Source: Solenopsis invicta (taxonomy: Eukaryota; Arthropoda; Insecta; Hymenoptera; Formicidae). Taken from it: 64,000 nt of DNA. This document shows positions 62,337 through 64,000 of this stretch, piece after piece. Position 1 is the stretch's first letter; every line of letters starts with the position of its first letter. The position numbers were made by a program, and so were the translations under genes. The notes under the pieces are model-generated. The model ran no database searches. It was not told the DNA's origin and saw nothing but the letters and a program-made list of their open reading frames with translations. The stretch covers positions 9,736,501 to 9,800,500 of the forward strand of contig NC_052668.1 in assembly GCF_016802725.1 (NCBI RefSeq), read 5' to 3'.

Positions 62337-63243
62337 GGTGTGCCGCTGGGTGCATAAACAACGTTGTAAGTCGACGAAGCACGCGTGGCTCGCATAAAAT
62401 CTCATAATGCCCTTGTCCAAACAAACGCACGGTGGCGGTGTTATGGCGTTCGAGAATTTACCACTCCGGGATCTCTTCTTCGAGAGCCAGGCCGCCGGAA
62501 GAATGTGGCCCAGGGGAGAAAGTTCCTGTGTCTGCGTAGGAGCAACATATCTCGAATATCTGGCCGTTTAAATGTATAAACCGCGCCCTACGATCGAGAG
62601 TCGCGTCCGGTCGAAGATACCGCGGCGCGGCGTCCGTTTCTTTCACCTGCGGGCTTAATCCGATTGTCGTGATTGTTCCTTCGGCGTGTCCCTTCGGCGA
62701 AAGTGCGGGATTACAAGCGACAGATTAACGGGAATCTTGTAGAACACACTTTCCGGGATTATCCGAATTAGGGTGTGTAACATTATGCTGGTTTAGTGAA
62801 GTAAGCAGTCAACTGTTGCAAACAAATCACGTTGATAGCCTCTATGACGTACTCTGTGACGTTATTGCTTCAATTCATGTAATTATTTACATTTACAGCA
62901 TGTGGACCATATTGAATATTGGCTGCGATTACCTTGTATTATATCTTCTACATATTAGATTTATTATTTGTATATATAGATAATAAATAATTATACAGAT
63001 AACTAATATGATTTAAAAAATTCACAAATATAGACTGAGATTATTCCTAAGTTATTTGCTTGTCATAACAGAATCTCGGGTTTAAAATCAGTGACTTTAA
63101 CTTATTTGCTTTTAAAAATGAGAAACGCTTGAATTGTTTTCAAACACAATAATTTAAGAACGGGTCAAATTTACGAGCCGAAAAATTGTAGATGTTAAAA
63201 AGATCTTTAATTCGATAAATATTATATTTACATATCTGGTAGA

Positions 63244-63280
63244 ACATTTCGGTTCGGCTATACTAAAACCTTCGTCAGTC
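63244..63280 (-). repeat. Penelope-type terminal / hammerhead-like motif
   Basis: The minus strand reads GACTGACGAAGG, a short loop, GCCGAACCGAAATG. CTGACGA, then GG...CC, then GAA(C/A) is the order expected of a degenerate hammerhead core at a Penelope-like element end. No associated coding sequence. Confidence 0.42.
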
Positions 63281-63653
63281 AATGAAAACAGTAGAAAATT
63301 CTACTTTGAAATTAAATTACATATTAAAAATTGAACGAAAGCTTGAAAAAATAGCAGTGGATGCAAATGACGAAAAAGCCGGTATCGTCAAAAATACGCA
63401 TATTATGCCGTCGTTGTTTTCGCATACCGTCGAGACTTCTGTCGGGGTGGCGAAAAAATAAAAACATTAAATACGAATGTAGGAATATATCATATTTTTA
63501 ATCGATAATACCTGTACTTGGCAGAAACAAATCAAGATGAAGAAAATGTGTATCTATATTTGATAGTCGTACTGTCGGGAATGGAAAGTTTAAGATATGC
63601 GAGATAATATAAGGAAGAATAGAAATGTTAAGGAAAAGAACTGGTATCACGGA

Positions 63654-63655
<2 letters not shown>

Positions 63656-63697
<42 letters not shown>
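63656..63697. repeat. (GA)n microsatellite
   Basis: About 20 GA units followed by TTAGGTTAAGG. Confidence 0.93.
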
Positions 63698-63699
<2 letters not shown>

Positions 63700-64000
63700 G
63701 GTTAAGGATGGGGATATACATATGCATCACACATACAGAAATTCCGTATCACTTTGTTTATTTAAAACTCAGCTGTTGCTTTTTAACGCAAAATCTTTGA
63801 AATCGATCTTTTAAGAAACGCAAATTAAAAAATTTTGATGAAACGTTGCCAAACAAAATTGTGATTTTTTTTATTTATTGAAAAGCATAAACGGGGTCCA
63901 CTATTCTTATTTATATAAAAAAAATGTTCTTGGACTTTGGTTTTGAATCGTCTTTCGATTTGTCCAATATGATTAGCTTCACAATCTTGTATACCACATC

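Larger units (their letters stand above)
53304..64000. other. long intron or flank of the His/Pro/Ala-rich gene; no further exon confirmed
   Basis: AT-rich DNA alternates with a long GC/CpG-richer zone (about 57540-62700) that opens many frames of 60-123 codons on both strands. Their translations are arginine-rich and low in domain content, as expected of non-coding GC-rich DNA. I find no exon with paired splice sites and a recognisable domain, and no tRNA. Microsatellites include GATAC units at 60339-60361. Confidence 0.35.

Noticed and set aside
1..64000. CRISPR arrays, tRNA, rRNA and well-known conserved insect microRNAs
   Set aside because: I looked for spaced direct repeats, T-arm words with full cloverleafs, and remembered microRNA seeds, and found none. 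Absence is by eye only.

Overview
This is eukaryotic nuclear DNA from an insect. Genes are split by short GT-AG introns, intergenic DNA is AT-rich, microsatellites are frequent, and many short terminal-inverted-repeat (TIR) DNA transposons are present. A hymenopteran, probably an ant, is the best guess. That rests on general character and on a few TTAGG-type units inside one element, so it is inference rather than proof. There is no sign of bacterial, plasmid, phage or CRISPR sequence.

Only three loci have convincing protein-coding evidence, all on the + strand. (1) 317-3928 holds the last seven exons of a single-pass membrane protein: EGF, SEA, two EGF modules, a transmembrane helix, and a long cytoplasmic tail with three copies of the decapeptide TLARSCGETT. 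The 5' end lies upstream of the window. (2) 39272-41353 is a complete two-exon GMC-family FAD oxidoreductase of 641 residues (glucose-dehydrogenase-like). About 7 kb downstream, at 48158, is a decayed fragment of a second first exon of the same family, in the same orientation. (3) 52706-52965 is the 5' coding exon of a His/Pro/Ala-rich protein, probably a nuclear regulator. It follows about 1.8 kb of CpG-rich leader DNA and ends at a GTGAGT donor; the rest lies beyond the part I can resolve.

The DNA between these loci is mostly transposon debris. 5-18 kb has foldback elements, a Penelope-like reverse-transcriptase/GIY-YIG remnant at 9.5 kb, and several copies of an AT-rich element built from TTTAATATTTATTT-like units. 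18-30 kb has microsatellites, some GC-rich patches of unknown role and Penelope-type terminal motifs. 30-48 kb is a stack of TIR elements, many nested. A retroposon with a 14-bp target duplication sits inside a TA-flanked MITE (32.4-32.9 kb). Two copies of the AT-rich element sit inside two unrelated TIR elements (33.9-34.7 and 37.0-38.7 kb). An element with 134-bp TIRs has its left end interrupted by GGATATCC-rich DNA (43.1-44.5 kb). A TTAA-ended element contains a decayed Mutator-type transposase (44.6-47.1 kb).

53-64 kb is probably the long first intron, or the flank, of the His/Pro/Ala-rich gene. It holds one clear 35-bp-TIR MITE, microsatellites, and GC-rich stretches in which I see no gene. 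The three genes show no operon-like or pathway link. The layout is single-copy loci separated by a transposon-dense interval.
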